From positions 310,001 through 374,000 of the forward strand of contig NZ_JWLV01000034.1 of the NCBI RefSeq assembly GCF_000808535.1: a stretch of DNA of 64,000 nucleotides, written 5' to 3'. This document shows, piece by piece, positions 34,754 to 42,325 of the stretch; the first letter of the stretch is position 1; each line of letters begins with the position of its first letter. Source of the DNA: Vibrio sinaloensis. GTDB taxonomy: Bacteria > Pseudomonadota > Gammaproteobacteria > Enterobacterales > Vibrionaceae. Position numbers and translations under genes: made by a program. The notes under the pieces were generated by a model, which worked only from the letters and a program-made list of their open reading frames with translations, ran no database searches and was not told where the DNA came from.

Positions 34754-34930
34754 TTAACGCCCCATCAAGCACTCCTCCATCCACTCATCTACCTCACCTT
34801 CCACCCAAGCCACGGCCCTATCACCTAAACTGATGGATTTTGGAAACTCACCATCATTCATTTTGCGGTAAATCGCTGAACGGCTTAATGCTGTTTTTTC
34901 CATTACTTCTTTTAGTTTTAGAAATCTCAT
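34754..34930 (-). CDS. AlpA-family DNA-binding regulator (first copy)
   Basis: This 58-residue AlpA/Cox-like helix-turn-helix protein reads MRFLKLKEVMEKTALSRSAI, then YRKMNDGEFPKSISLGDRAV, then AWVEGEVDEWMEECLMGR. The family activates or controls excision of P4-like and CP4-57-type elements. AGGAGGACG precedes the ATG at 34930; the frame is open for 21 more codons upstream without a good start. It is divergent from radC, with about 150 bp between. The element has a second AlpA at 39592-39783. Confidence 0.88.
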   Translation of the reverse strand: MRFLKLKEVMEKTALSRSAIYRKMNDGEFPKSISLGDRAVAWVEGEVDEWMEECLMGR

Positions 34931-35079
34931 GGGACGTCCTCCTATAGCTGTGGTCCTCATGGGATAAGCAGGTTCGGTAAAAAAAAGTGGCATCGGCGTA
35001 GAGTACGTATAATCAAAAATTCTTCAGGTATATGTCATCTCTGTGAATCCATTCCATGACTGATACAGGAAGCCTGAAT

Positions 35080-35556
35080 ATGTCCCATTTTCCCCGTTAC
35101 GGTAGTTTGTTACCTCAAAAAGAATATGAGCACCAAGTGCTCGAAGAAGCCGCTGAAATACTCAAAGATCGTTATGTTCGTGGTGATGCTTTTTCAAGTC
35201 CCACGGCAACCTCAGATTACTTACGCTTTAAATTGGCAGGGTATGAACATGAAGTTTTCGCGGTCATGTTCTTAGACAATCAGCACCGCTTGATTGAGTT
35301 CAAAGAGCTGTTTCGTGGCACGGTTGATTCCGCAAGTGTTTATCCTCGCGAAGTAGTAAAAGAAGCGCTGCACGTTAACGCCGCTGCGGTGATCTTCGCC
35401 CATAACCATCCTTCCGGCGATCCTGAACCATCACAATCGGACAAACGGATCACTGAACGTTTAAAAGAAGCGCTCTCGCTGGTGGACATTCGAGTGCTTG
35501 ACCATTTCGTTGTGGGAGACAGTTGCATCTCATTTGCTGAGAGGGGGTTGCTATGA
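35080..35556 (+). CDS. radC: RadC/YfjY-type JAB-domain protein
   Basis: This 158-residue protein of the RadC (MPN/JAMM) family has the metal-binding pattern [14 protein letters not shown], with Glu upstream in [20 protein letters not shown]. Such short island-borne copies (YfjY and YkfG in E. coli) have no proven role in DNA repair and may be antirestriction-like or single-strand-DNA related. The ATG at 35080 is preferred because AGGAAG lies 7 nt upstream; an earlier ATG at 35056 has none. Its stop overlaps the DUF2787 start by 4 bp, indicating an operon. Confidence 0.9.
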   Translation: MSHFPRYGSLLPQKEYEHQVLEEAAEILKDRYVRGDAFSSPTATSDYLRFKLAGYEHEVFAVMFLDNQHRLIEFKELFRGTVDSASVYPREVVKEALHVNAAAVIFAHNHPSGDPEPSQSDKRITERLKEALSLVDIRVLDHFVVGDSCISFAERGLL

Positions 35557-35981
35557 TCATTGATGATTACAGAGGTATCCGGTTGCCAATCAGTTTCTGT
35601 GAGACGATAGATAACCTATTGACACGTTTCGAGGTTCCTGATGATGCAAAGCGCCTAGTATTCAACTTTAGAGATCCGACATACTATCAATCTAGAGTGG
35701 GACTACATCCTGTCGAAATACAATTAAGCAGAGATAAAGATCTAGCACCTTGGTCCTTGGCGTTTATCGCCAGTTTTTCTTATCAAAGCGATAATGCCCA
35801 ATCCCTTGATGTCGAGCTGTACTTTCACTTACGTAACCATTGGTGCTATCAGCCCGATGCTGGCACTGTTGATCTCTCACAGCCTGCTGTTTTAGATCTT
35901 TTCAACACCTGGTGCACAGCACTAGAACGACACATAAATCGCCGAACATTCAGCGATATCCAGTTAAGCCAAATCAGTTAG
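35553..35981 (+). CDS. DUF2787 family protein (first copy)
   Basis: This 142-residue protein has the DUF2787 core: [20 protein letters not shown], then IQLSRD. Its start overlaps the radC stop (ATGA). The family is common in Vibrio, Shewanella and related island backbones and has no known function. No catalytic motif is visible. A divergent paralogue follows at 36028-36471. Confidence 0.85.
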   Translation: MIIDDYRGIRLPISFCETIDNLLTRFEVPDDAKRLVFNFRDPTYYQSRVGLHPVEIQLSRDKDLAPWSLAFIASFSYQSDNAQSLDVELYFHLRNHWCYQPDAGTVDLSQPAVLDLFNTWCTALERHINRRTFSDIQLSQIS

Positions 35982-36027
35982 ACCCTTTTCTGTTCACTTT
36001 AATCTTACCTTTGTAGGAGGCATCACC

Positions 36028-36471
36028 ATGTCTGATATTTTGTTTAATGCTTCAAGCTTGCCTGTTTCAAAATCACTCCATTCCCTTCTGAGTAAAAGTC
36101 TTATCGAGAATCTCGCTGAAGAGGAGCATATTGCCACCAGCACTTATCTCGTATTTAACTTTCGTGATAGTTCCTACAGTGCTGAAGCGGGCGGTTTTCA
36201 TCCTGTTGAAATTGCTATTGCTCAATCAAGTGATGGGCGATGGAATATTGAGTACGCGACAGATTTTGCGTACGTGGGTAGTGCTTATCCTGAGCTGGAA
36301 CGTTGTCTCGACTTCGACTTTCGAGATCAGTCGTTTTATGCTCAGTACAGTGGGTGGGCGCCAATGAAAGGAAATATCTCAGCCATCGAGCTTTATCAGT
36401 TATGGGAAAGTAACTTTCTTACTTACGCCGATATGGAGGTGTATGACCAGGTTTCTGTTACACCGCAATGA
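36028..36471 (+). CDS. DUF2787 family protein (second copy)
   Basis: This 147-residue paralogue of the preceding gene shares VFNFRDSSYSAEAGGFHPVE and IAIAQ at the equivalent position, and DFDFRDQSFYAQYSGW further on. Overall identity to the first copy is modest by eye, so the duplication is old or the two were acquired separately. AGGAGG is well placed before the ATG. It closes the radC-DUF2787-DUF2787 run. Confidence 0.85.
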   Translation: MSDILFNASSLPVSKSLHSLLSKSLIENLAEEEHIATSTYLVFNFRDSSYSAEAGGFHPVEIAIAQSSDGRWNIEYATDFAYVGSAYPELERCLDFDFRDQSFYAQYSGWAPMKGNISAIELYQLWESNFLTYADMEVYDQVSVTPQ

Positions 36472-36593
36472 ACTTCCCTGAGTTACTTTGCCAATAGCAA
36501 CAACGCATTAACACCGTGGATTGATGTGCTCACTGAACACGTTAGATTGAAGGTAAAACCCAGTGTTTGGCCGTGATAAAAAGACAAAATAAA

Positions 36594-36633
36594 ATGCCGA
36601 TATAGTGTGCCATTTGAGGCTCTATATCGGCAT
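36594..36633. terminator. Bidirectional terminator between DUF2787 and RNase H-like genes
   Basis: A 12-bp perfect stem (ATGCCGATATAG/CTATATCGGCAT) with a 16-nt loop is flanked by A-rich sequence on the left and TATTTTATT on the right, so it can act for either strand. Confidence 0.75.
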
Positions 36634-36646
36634 ATTTTATTACAAA

Positions 36647-36688
36647 CGCTCGCTTTTGAGAGAGCGACAAACCCTTGTACCACAAGGG
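36647..36688. other. Two consecutive small hairpins in the 36472-36727 gap
   Basis: CGCTC/GAGCG (36647-36666) and CCCTTGT/ACAAGGG with a 3-nt loop (36672-36688) lie between the terminator and the RNase H-like gene. They could belong to the 3' end of its transcript or to a small RNA. No gene was found in this 256-bp gap. Confidence 0.3.
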
Positions 36689-36727
36689 CTGAGCACCATC
36701 TAAGGACCGAGCACAGGCAAACTGGAC

Positions 36728-37159
36728 TTACAACTTGCTAAGCGCTTGTTTTGCCATGTTATACGCTTCGTTCAACGCTTGATGCGTACTTGGGGTTGCT
36801 CTGATTACCTCGACGTATTTCTCGGCTCTTATCGCATCTACCTGTTGCCATAGGTCGCGATTTGCCACTGGTTTTTTGTCTGACTTACGCCAACCTTTTT
36901 TCTTCCAGGTATCAATCCATTCGTTAAACCCACGAACACAAAAATCACTGCTGGTATAGATGACATCGCCATCACGCGCATATTGCATGCACTCCACCAG
37001 CGCAATTAGCTCTAGCTCAGTATTACTGGTGTATCCCTGCATCGGTAAACATTGCTGGTCCATTAACTCACCAGCTTTGTCGTACACCACCAAACCAATT
37101 CCACCATCGACACTGGACGCCGTGACTGCAATATACAAAGCGCATGATTCATTTTTCAT
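36728..37159 (-). CDS. RNase HI-like protein with altered active site
   Basis: This 143-residue protein aligns with E. coli RNase HI. The match is strongest over the basic handle: DTWKKKGWRKSDKKPVANRD, then LWQQVDA, against [20 protein letters not shown], then WQRLDA. The active-site Glu region is kept (NTELELIAL). The first catalytic Asp (TDGS in E. coli) is replaced in VTASSVDGG, the second (TDSQYV) reads TSSDFCV and is uncertain, and the last (ERCDELA) corresponds to ALNEAY. It therefore looks catalytically weak or dead while keeping the RNA-DNA hybrid-binding handle. The ATG at 37159 follows AAGGAAC; an upstream in-frame start lacks a ribosome site. Confidence 0.85.
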   Translation of the reverse strand: MKNESCALYIAVTASSVDGGIGLVVYDKAGELMDQQCLPMQGYTSNTELELIALVECMQYARDGDVIYTSSDFCVRGFNEWIDTWKKKGWRKSDKKPVANRDLWQQVDAIRAEKYVEVIRATPSTHQALNEAYNMAKQALSKL

Positions 37160-37275
37160 TGTTTGTTCCTTTTCTATTTTGACAACGCAACGTGCTTGTC
37201 TCTCATCAGATAAGGATGTGATGTGAAAAATGAAGTACGCTCGCATCACTGTGCCCTGAACCATAAGGACACGTT

Positions 37276-37524
37276 ATGACCACCTTTTCTCCGCTACGCG
37301 AGAAGATATTAAAGGCCCTACTGAAAGCCGCCCTCGCAGGCTATCACCATCTCAGTGCCCACTTTCAAAAGGTCAAAGCTGAAATGACAGAACTCAGTGA
37401 CCACGATTTATTTGAAGAAACAAAGCATCACCCCGCGCTGCATTTACGTTGCCTATTGGCAAGCTTTGAGCTCATGCAGCGCGGATATTATCTGAGTGAT
37501 ATTCGAGATGTGCGGAATGATTAA
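37276..37524 (+). CDS. Small island protein of unknown function
   Basis: This 82-residue helical protein (MTTFSPLREKILKALLKAAL, then AGYHHLSAHFQK) is rich in His and Leu. It matches no family that I recognise. It is divergent from the RNase H-like gene and lies inside the mobility backbone. There is no catalytic motif; its length and composition suit a small regulator or partner protein. Confidence 0.6.
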   Translation: MTTFSPLREKILKALLKAALAGYHHLSAHFQKVKAEMTELSDHDLFEETKHHPALHLRCLLASFELMQRGYYLSDIRDVRND

Positions 37525-37563
37525 CAATGGCTTTAAATAATAGGGCAGTCTCCTGCCCTACTT

Positions 37564-38202
37564 TTACTTAATTGAGCAACCAAAATTTCTGTTTCCAGTA
37601 CCAAATTGTTTGGTGCGTACTTTGGCAAAGTAACTGAGACGACGAAATAGCTCGTCAAGAACAGAAGAAAACCTAAGGCTGTTTACATCGATGTGGTATA
37701 CACAATTGTCAGGAAAGTGCACTAAACGACCGCCATCATCAAGATCAGTATCTAATGCTCGACACCATGCCGTTTTAATTTTGTGGGATAGGTTGTTTCG
37801 GTTAGAGAATGACCCCAGGCTGTTATATACATCCTTGTTAAACAGCAGAACAAGGTGATAGTGATGATGTAACGCTTTATCTTTTTCCTTCACCCATACA
37901 TATCTTAATCGACATTTCCGTTTCGGTTTCCCTGCTCTTTCTTTCCTTCTTAAATCAGCCTGTATTTGCGCATCCAGCGAAGCAATGAAGTTTTTCATCA
38001 AATTTGATTCTTCCATCACCATTAAAAGCGGTAATCGCAAATCGACTCTGACCGCCATCGTTCTAGGATGATCATCCAAAGCTAAATCCAGCGTGTCATA
38101 AATCCTTTGCAGATAATCAACGAGCAGTCCTTCTTTCTGTTTCAAAACAGGTAGGCCATTGAACTCATCATTGTGCGTGATTTTCTTTTTTAGTGTTTTC
38201 AT
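37564..38202 (-). CDS. Inovirus Gp2/YagK-YfjJ family protein
   Basis: This 212-residue protein resembles the inovirus Gp2 / YagK-YfjJ C-terminal domain family found in P4- and CP4-type islands. The central HHHYHLVLLFN is an HUH-like motif typical of rolling-circle initiators. A basic segment (RRKERAGKPKRKCRLRYVWV) lies before it. It could act in replication or mobilisation of the excised element, but no catalytic Tyr is obvious in the usual position. A perfect 11-bp inverted repeat starts one base upstream of its start codon. Confidence 0.8.
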   Translation of the reverse strand: MKTLKKKITHNDEFNGLPVLKQKEGLLVDYLQRIYDTLDLALDDHPRTMAVRVDLRLPLLMVMEESNLMKNFIASLDAQIQADLRRKERAGKPKRKCRLRYVWVKEKDKALHHHYHLVLLFNKDVYNSLGSFSNRNNLSHKIKTAWCRALDTDLDDGGRLVHFPDNCVYHIDVNSLRFSSVLDELFRRLSYFAKVRTKQFGTGNRNFGCSIK

Positions 38203-38235
38203 TTTCTATACCTTTTGGTTAGTTAGGTATAGAAA
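38203..38235. repeat. Perfect inverted repeat abutting the Gp2-like gene
   Basis: TTTCTATACCT (38203-38213) and AGGTATAGAAA (38225-38235) are exact inverse copies with an 11-bp spacer. They begin immediately upstream of the Gp2-like start. A further half-site, AGGTATAG, recurs at 38472-38479. This fits an operator for autoregulation or a replication-initiator site. Confidence 0.6.
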
Positions 38236-38340
38236 GGTGGATGGTTGTTAAAAATAATTTCACCCCACCATGGAGGTATATTAACCATAACCGCAACTCC
38301 CAATCTCAACTTTGAATAAGGAAAGACTTGTTCCTTATCA

Positions 38341-38457
38341 ACCTCGAAACTGGACCTGGCAAAACACTTCAGATGAGCGTAGTTGTGTAAGCTACCGGCC
38401 AATCAGTTCAAAACTGATAACTCTGAAGTTATCTAACTCCCCCTCAACAGGCGAGGT
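38341..38457. other. Stem-rich intergenic segment
   Basis: The 38236-38596 stretch holds no gene. Within it, ACCTCG (38341-38346) pairs with CGAGGT (38452-38457), enclosing two small hairpins: ATCAGTT/AACTGAT (38402-38418) and GATAACT/AGTTATC (38416-38433). These two share three bases and are mutually exclusive. This may be a structured RNA or a single-strand origin. Two ACAATCA-AAAACA repeats (38513 and 38534) follow. Confidence 0.4.
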
Positions 38458-38596
38458 CGTGCCATAAACCTAGGTATAGTCGTAAATAAAACACTTTGAA
38501 CTAGCTCTATATACAATCAAAAAACACTGTAAAACAATCAGAAAACAGCTTATAAATCATCCAACAATTACACAAAAATACTACTAAGTAATCACT

Positions 38597-39553
38597 ATGC
38601 CAAGATTTGATAGACCGCTAGAAAAAGTAATGTGCTTTGAGTTCCTTGAGCAATATGACGAATATCAACTTGCGGGAATTTCCCAACATCTAAATCACAA
38701 GCAAAGCGCTGACTTTAATTTTCAATCAAGCCCAAAATTAACGTCGGAAAGGTATAAATCAGAAATAGTCGGGTACTTCAAGAATGCATCGGACATGCTA
38801 GGCGGGTTACACAATACACCAGAGTCAAAAGTCAGAACAATTGCCTATGATGTACTTTCATTGAGCGATATGCGGTTTTCAACCACAAAAGACACTCGAC
38901 TTATAATCTACATATTTACAAAAATTGTGACAAATAACCTCATTCAACATTTACCAGAAACACCACCAAGCACGGTCACCGACATTAATTCGATGCTGAA
39001 TTACCTCATCAATGCTTTCATCTCATCACAAATACAAGTCGAGAAAAAAAGAGAGTTAATCAATAGTATAATTGACGAGTACTACAGCTCATCAGAAGTG
39101 TTTAAATTTAACTGGCTAGACGATAAAAATGATGACCAGGTGGCGTGGGTAATTGACTATTTTCCCAAAATATCCGCAGTAAAGAGCATCGTTGCTCAAT
39201 TGCCAAACGTAATGAACATCAATGAAAGTCACACTAAAGTCGTTCCAGCTATTTTTCATTCACTAGGTATTAGCGACGCTGAAAAAAAACTGATCATGAT
39301 GAACTTCAAAAGAGCATGGTCGCAGAAGAAATATAGAGAAAAAACCACAAGGGAAAACAAGAAAACCTTGAATATCGTTGTTGACGAAACGGTATCAATT
39401 CAGCTTCATCAGCTTTCCAAACAATTTGACATGCCCATCAACCAGGTAATCACTCTGATGACCAATCAGTTTGCTAGTAAATCTGAAGAATTACTGAGAA
39501 GCATTGAAGAAGATAAAAAAAACAAAGCCACACAATTCTCTAAGCTTCTATAG
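38597..39553 (+). CDS. Unrecognised island protein with ribbon-helix-helix-like C-terminus
   Basis: This 318-residue protein matches no family that I recognise in its first 230 residues. The C-terminus (KKTLNIVVDETVSIQLHQLS, then KQFDMPINQVITLMTNQF) has the strand-helix-helix pattern of ribbon-helix-helix DNA-binding domains. It lies between the Gp2-like gene and the second AlpA gene, downstream of the stem-rich segment, so it may bind DNA there. AT-rich DNA and Asn/Lys-rich composition set it apart from the chromosomal genes. Confidence 0.65.
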   Translation: MPRFDRPLEKVMCFEFLEQYDEYQLAGISQHLNHKQSADFNFQSSPKLTSERYKSEIVGYFKNASDMLGGLHNTPESKVRTIAYDVLSLSDMRFSTTKDTRLIIYIFTKIVTNNLIQHLPETPPSTVTDINSMLNYLINAFISSQIQVEKKRELINSIIDEYYSSSEVFKFNWLDDKNDDQVAWVIDYFPKISAVKSIVAQLPNVMNINESHTKVVPAIFHSLGISDAEKKLIMMNFKRAWSQKKYREKTTRENKKTLNIVVDETVSIQLHQLSKQFDMPINQVITLMTNQFASKSEELLRSIEEDKKNKATQFSKLL

Positions 39554-39591
39554 CATGCTTGGAGAGCTATAAAGCTCTCCAATATTTAATT

Positions 39592-39783
39592 TTACCTGTT
39601 TAGCACTCTCTGGCGGACCCACTCTTGCACCTCACTCTCTACCCAAGCAACAGCACGTCCACCAAGCGGAACTTGCGCGGGAAACTGGTTTGCTTCGATA
39701 AAGCGGTACATACAAGAACGTGATAAGCCAGTCATGCCAAGCACTTCATTTAGACGGATCAAACGGATAGTTGATTTAGGCAT
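39592..39783 (-). CDS. AlpA-family DNA-binding regulator (second copy)
   Basis: This 63-residue AlpA-like protein reads MPKSTIRLIRLNEVLGMTGL, then SRSCMYRFIEANQFPAQVPL, then GGRAVAWVESEVQEWV. It resembles the first copy (34754-34930) but is clearly diverged. Placed next to the integrase, it is the likely excision regulator of the element. The ATG at 39783 was chosen because AGAGG lies 6 bases upstream. Confidence 0.9.
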   Translation of the reverse strand: MPKSTIRLIRLNEVLGMTGLSRSCMYRFIEANQFPAQVPLGGRAVAWVESEVQEWVRQRVLNR

Positions 39784-39875
39784 ACATACCTCTTCTGCTT
39801 GTGAATACCACATAGATAACATATGCCTGTAAAAATTTTGAACGATAGCAAGTGGCCGTATATTACGGCCATAAA

Positions 39876-41108
39876 TCAGATAACCTGGCTTAAATGACGT
39901 GAACCTGTAACGCTGTAACTTCCATAACTCGATTTGTCGATATGCTCACTCCACCAGCTCATTAACCTACGTCGTGAATCTAAGTAATCTGTACGGTTGT
40001 ATGCTTTACGTATTTGATTCTTATCTGTATGAGCAAGCGCAGCCTCAATGACATCAGGCTCAAAACCCTGTTCATTAAGAGTTGTACTGGCCAAAGCTCG
40101 AAGGCCGTGAGCTGTCGTCCTATCTTTAAACCCCATCCGCCCTAGTGCTTTGTTGGCTGTTTCAGAATCAGTTGGGACCTTAGGATTACGACTCGATGGA
40201 AATATAAACTCTCGATGTCCGCTAATTGGCTTGATAGCTTCAAGAATTGCCAGTGTTTGCGTCGTAAGTGGAACTACATGTTCACGGTTCATTTTCATGC
40301 GCTCTTTCGGGATAATCCATAGCTGGTTTGCCATATCTATTTCTTCCCAGCGAGCGCCTGACGCTTCATTAGGGCGAACCATGGTATGAAGCTGCCATTC
40401 AATCAAAAAGCGCGTCACGTGCTGAATATTGGCTGTTGCTACCGTACGAATAAGCTCATGTATCTCATGAGGCTGCAGCGCTTTCATGTGCACTACTTTG
40501 TGCTTCTTGAACACATCACGGATACCAGATAATGGGTTAGAATGAATCACTCCGCTGTTTACAGCATAATTCATGATCTCATTCATTAATTGCGCAGTAC
40601 GTTTAACCGTTTCAAGTAGACCCTGTGACTCAGTTGGTCGTAAAGCAGCGATAGCAATTGGCGCCGTGATCTTACTTACTGGAATAGTGCCAAGCTTTGG
40701 AAAAGCGTAGAGTTCGAGCTTGCGCCAGTTCCCATTGAGAGTCTTCTCTTTTATTTGCCCTTCTTTCGTAGCCTTCCACTGCTCAGCAACAAACTTGAAC
40801 GTCGCATTTTGCTCAGTGATCGCTTTGGCTTTCTGTTCTGCTTTCGCCAGCTGAGGATCGATGCCATCAGCAAGCAACTTCCTTGCTTCGAGAGCTTTCT
40901 CTCGCGCTTCTGCCAAAGACATGTCTGGATAGGTACCAAAGGAAAGATAAGTGATTTTGTCCTGGCCAGGTCGTTTATAACGAAACTGCCAAGAACGTGA
41001 ATTGCTTGTACGCACACAGAAGTAGAGATTGCCGCCATCAGATAAGCGGTAGAGCTTATCTTTGGGCTTTGCCGTTTGGACTTGCCTAGCCGTGAGATTA
41101 TTCGCCAT
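39876..41108 (-). CDS. Tyrosine integrase of the tRNA-Ser island (P4 type)
   Basis: This 410-residue tyrosine recombinase has an N-terminal arm-binding domain of the DUF4102/P4 integrase type (RQVQTAKPKDKLYRLSDGGN), a SAM-like core-binding domain and a catalytic domain. The first catalytic Arg is in RPNEASGARWEE, HGLRALASTTLNEQGF carries the His-x-x-Arg, the later His lies in ALAHTDKNQIRKAYNR and the Tyr nucleophile in AYNRTDYL. It should insert and excise the element at the tRNA-Ser 3' end. It is 308 bp from the attachment core and flanked by repeated arm-type sites. It looks complete and possibly active. Confidence 0.96.
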   Translation of the reverse strand: MANNLTARQVQTAKPKDKLYRLSDGGNLYFCVRTSNSRSWQFRYKRPGQDKITYLSFGTYPDMSLAEAREKALEARKLLADGIDPQLAKAEQKAKAITEQNATFKFVAEQWKATKEGQIKEKTLNGNWRKLELYAFPKLGTIPVSKITAPIAIAALRPTESQGLLETVKRTAQLMNEIMNYAVNSGVIHSNPLSGIRDVFKKHKVVHMKALQPHEIHELIRTVATANIQHVTRFLIEWQLHTMVRPNEASGARWEEIDMANQLWIIPKERMKMNREHVVPLTTQTLAILEAIKPISGHREFIFPSSRNPKVPTDSETANKALGRMGFKDRTTAHGLRALASTTLNEQGFEPDVIEAALAHTDKNQIRKAYNRTDYLDSRRRLMSWWSEHIDKSSYGSYSVTGSRHLSQVI

Positions 41109-41119
41109 TTTGATCCCTC

Positions 41120-41308
41120 AAGTAATACCTGAACAAAGCTCAATTTTCGAAAAATCTAGGTATTACTTTTGGTCGATAACTGCTTAACTTACATCAAGTT
41201 AAAGATCGAACTGATAGAGAAAATGACAATAAAGTAATACCTGATTTAGTGCTCAAAAGTAATACTAGCATCAAGTAGGAATACTGGGTATTACTTTAGG
41301 TATTACTC
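41120..41308. promoter_or_regulatory. Right-end arm-type recombination sites
   Basis: Six copies of the decamer GGTATTACTT or its inverse AAGTAATACC lie between the integrase and attR: 41120-41129, 41159-41168, 41232-41241, 41257-41266, 41287-41296 and 41299-41308 (the last two adjacent, some with one mismatch). Two copies recur inside attL. This is the pattern of integrase arm sites. The 41109-41415 stretch holds no other gene. Confidence 0.65.
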
Positions 41309-41383
41309 TAGACAAGCGCTTTTACGACACTTTATGGAACGCTACGAAACCGTAACTCATTGATTTTAATAATCTTTAGATAA

Positions 41384-41409
41384 GAAAAAAGACGCCCTGA
41401 GACGTCTTT
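41384..41409 (-). terminator. Replacement terminator carried by the island for tRNA-Ser
   Basis: The stem AAAGACG/CGTCTTT with an 8-nt loop, followed on the minus strand by TTTTTTC, lies just beyond the attachment core in the direction of tRNA transcription. It takes the place of the chromosomal terminator now at 9090-9118. Confidence 0.75.
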
Positions 41410-41415
41410 AAACTT

Positions 41416-41434
41416 GAATGTGGCGGTGAGTGAG
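41416..41434. other. attR, right attachment site in tRNA-Ser
   Basis: GAATGTGGCGGTGAGTGAG spans the 3' end of tRNA-Ser, including the CCA, and its flank. It is repeated, minus one base, at attL (9120-9137). The tRNA stays intact, as is usual for elements that insert at the 3' end. Confidence 0.75.
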
Positions 41435-41508
41435 AGATTCGAACTCTCGATACGTTGCCGTATACACACTTTCCAGGCGTGCTCCTTCAGCCACTCGGAC
41501 AACTCACC
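41421..41508 (-). tRNA. tRNA-Ser(GGA)
   Basis: This is a complete 88-nt tRNA. The acceptor arm is GGTGAGT/ACTCACC plus discriminator G and encoded CCA. The anticodon loop CTGGAAA gives anticodon GGA. The long variable arm expected of tRNA-Ser (TACGGCAACGTA) and the T-loop TTCGAAT are present. It resembles the E. coli serW/serX product. It is the integration site of the island, and an intact copy is regenerated. Confidence 0.96.
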
Positions 41509-41548
41509 GAATCAAATTGTGGTTAGCATCATTGGCTAACGAGGCGCT

Positions 41549-41577
41549 AATTTAATGATTCTATTGGGTTAGGTCAA
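41549..41577 (-). promoter_or_regulatory. tRNA-Ser promoter
   Basis: On the minus strand TTGACC (41572-41577), 17 bp, TAAATT (41549-41554) is followed by a GCGCC discriminator, typical of stringently controlled stable-RNA promoters. It lies about 40 bp before the tRNA 5' end. Confidence 0.65.
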
Positions 41578-41653
41578 GCCTAAAGAGGAAAAAAAGCGCC
41601 TTAACGTGATTGTTTGGTCACTAACTGTCTAAATCGTTGATGATTCGAACACA

Positions 41654-42103
41654 TCAGGCTTCTTGATAGTAGCCAGGCACTCGGAACCACTTGCGGCACA
41701 TATCCAAGAAGTAGCCATATAGGACACCCATACCACAAGAAACAACCGCATTAGAGGTAACCGCTGTGATGATTTGATCGGTAGAAGCGCCAACGGTAAA
41801 CAGAATCACTGCGTACACTGGTGATTGGAACAAAACGTACGCCACTAGATCAGAGACATTCTTCATTACACCCGTGTCAGAGAACCTTGCGCCTTGTCGA
41901 AGAATGTAATCTCTAAACAAACCATAAGGCCAAGCGATAGCAATATTGACGGGGATCGACAAAGTTCGTGATGCCAGTGACTGCTCAAATGTCATGCCAG
42001 AGATCAAAATCTCAATCAACATGCCAGAAACAAAACAGAACACGACCATAGCGAAAGTATCTGCAGCAGCATTGCGAATACAGAAAGGACCTCTTGACTT
42101 CAT
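41654..42103 (-). CDS. alaE: L-alanine exporter AlaE family protein
   Basis: This 149-residue inner-membrane protein has about four hydrophobic segments and close similarity to E. coli AlaE (YgaW): [59 protein letters not shown] and [15 protein letters not shown] align almost motif by motif. AlaE exports L-alanine. The gene stands alone, with about 220 AT-rich bases upstream (42104-42325) that hold no gene and presumably its promoter. It is the first chromosomal gene right of tRNA-Ser. Confidence 0.93.
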   Translation of the reverse strand: MKSRGPFCIRNAAADTFAMVVFCFVSGMLIEILISGMTFEQSLASRTLSIPVNIAIAWPYGLFRDYILRQGARFSDTGVMKNVSDLVAYVLFQSPVYAVILFTVGASTDQIITAVTSNAVVSCGMGVLYGYFLDMCRKWFRVPGYYQEA

Positions 42104-42325
42104 CTACCTACCCAAATAAAAAACCAACAAAAACGACAATAATTAAAACAATCAACCACCAAATGAATATATAGGTAGTTAATAGCGCTATTAGAACACC
42201 ATTTTTGTAGTTTTTGGTTTTGAATTTAATTAATTTAGGTAAATAAATAACCAGATTTGGTAATAAACTTGGTTTGAATCACTAAAACTATTAGAAACGC
42301 TCAAAACCAAGTCAATCTATGAAAG

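Noticed and set aside
38341..38596. CRISPR array in the repeat-rich intergenic region
   Set aside because: Only two short repeats 21 bp apart, with no regular spacer pattern and no cas genes anywhere in the window.
9332..41108. The island as an intact prophage
   Set aside because: There is an integrase, AlpA and a Gp2-like gene, but no capsid, portal, terminase, tail or lysis genes.
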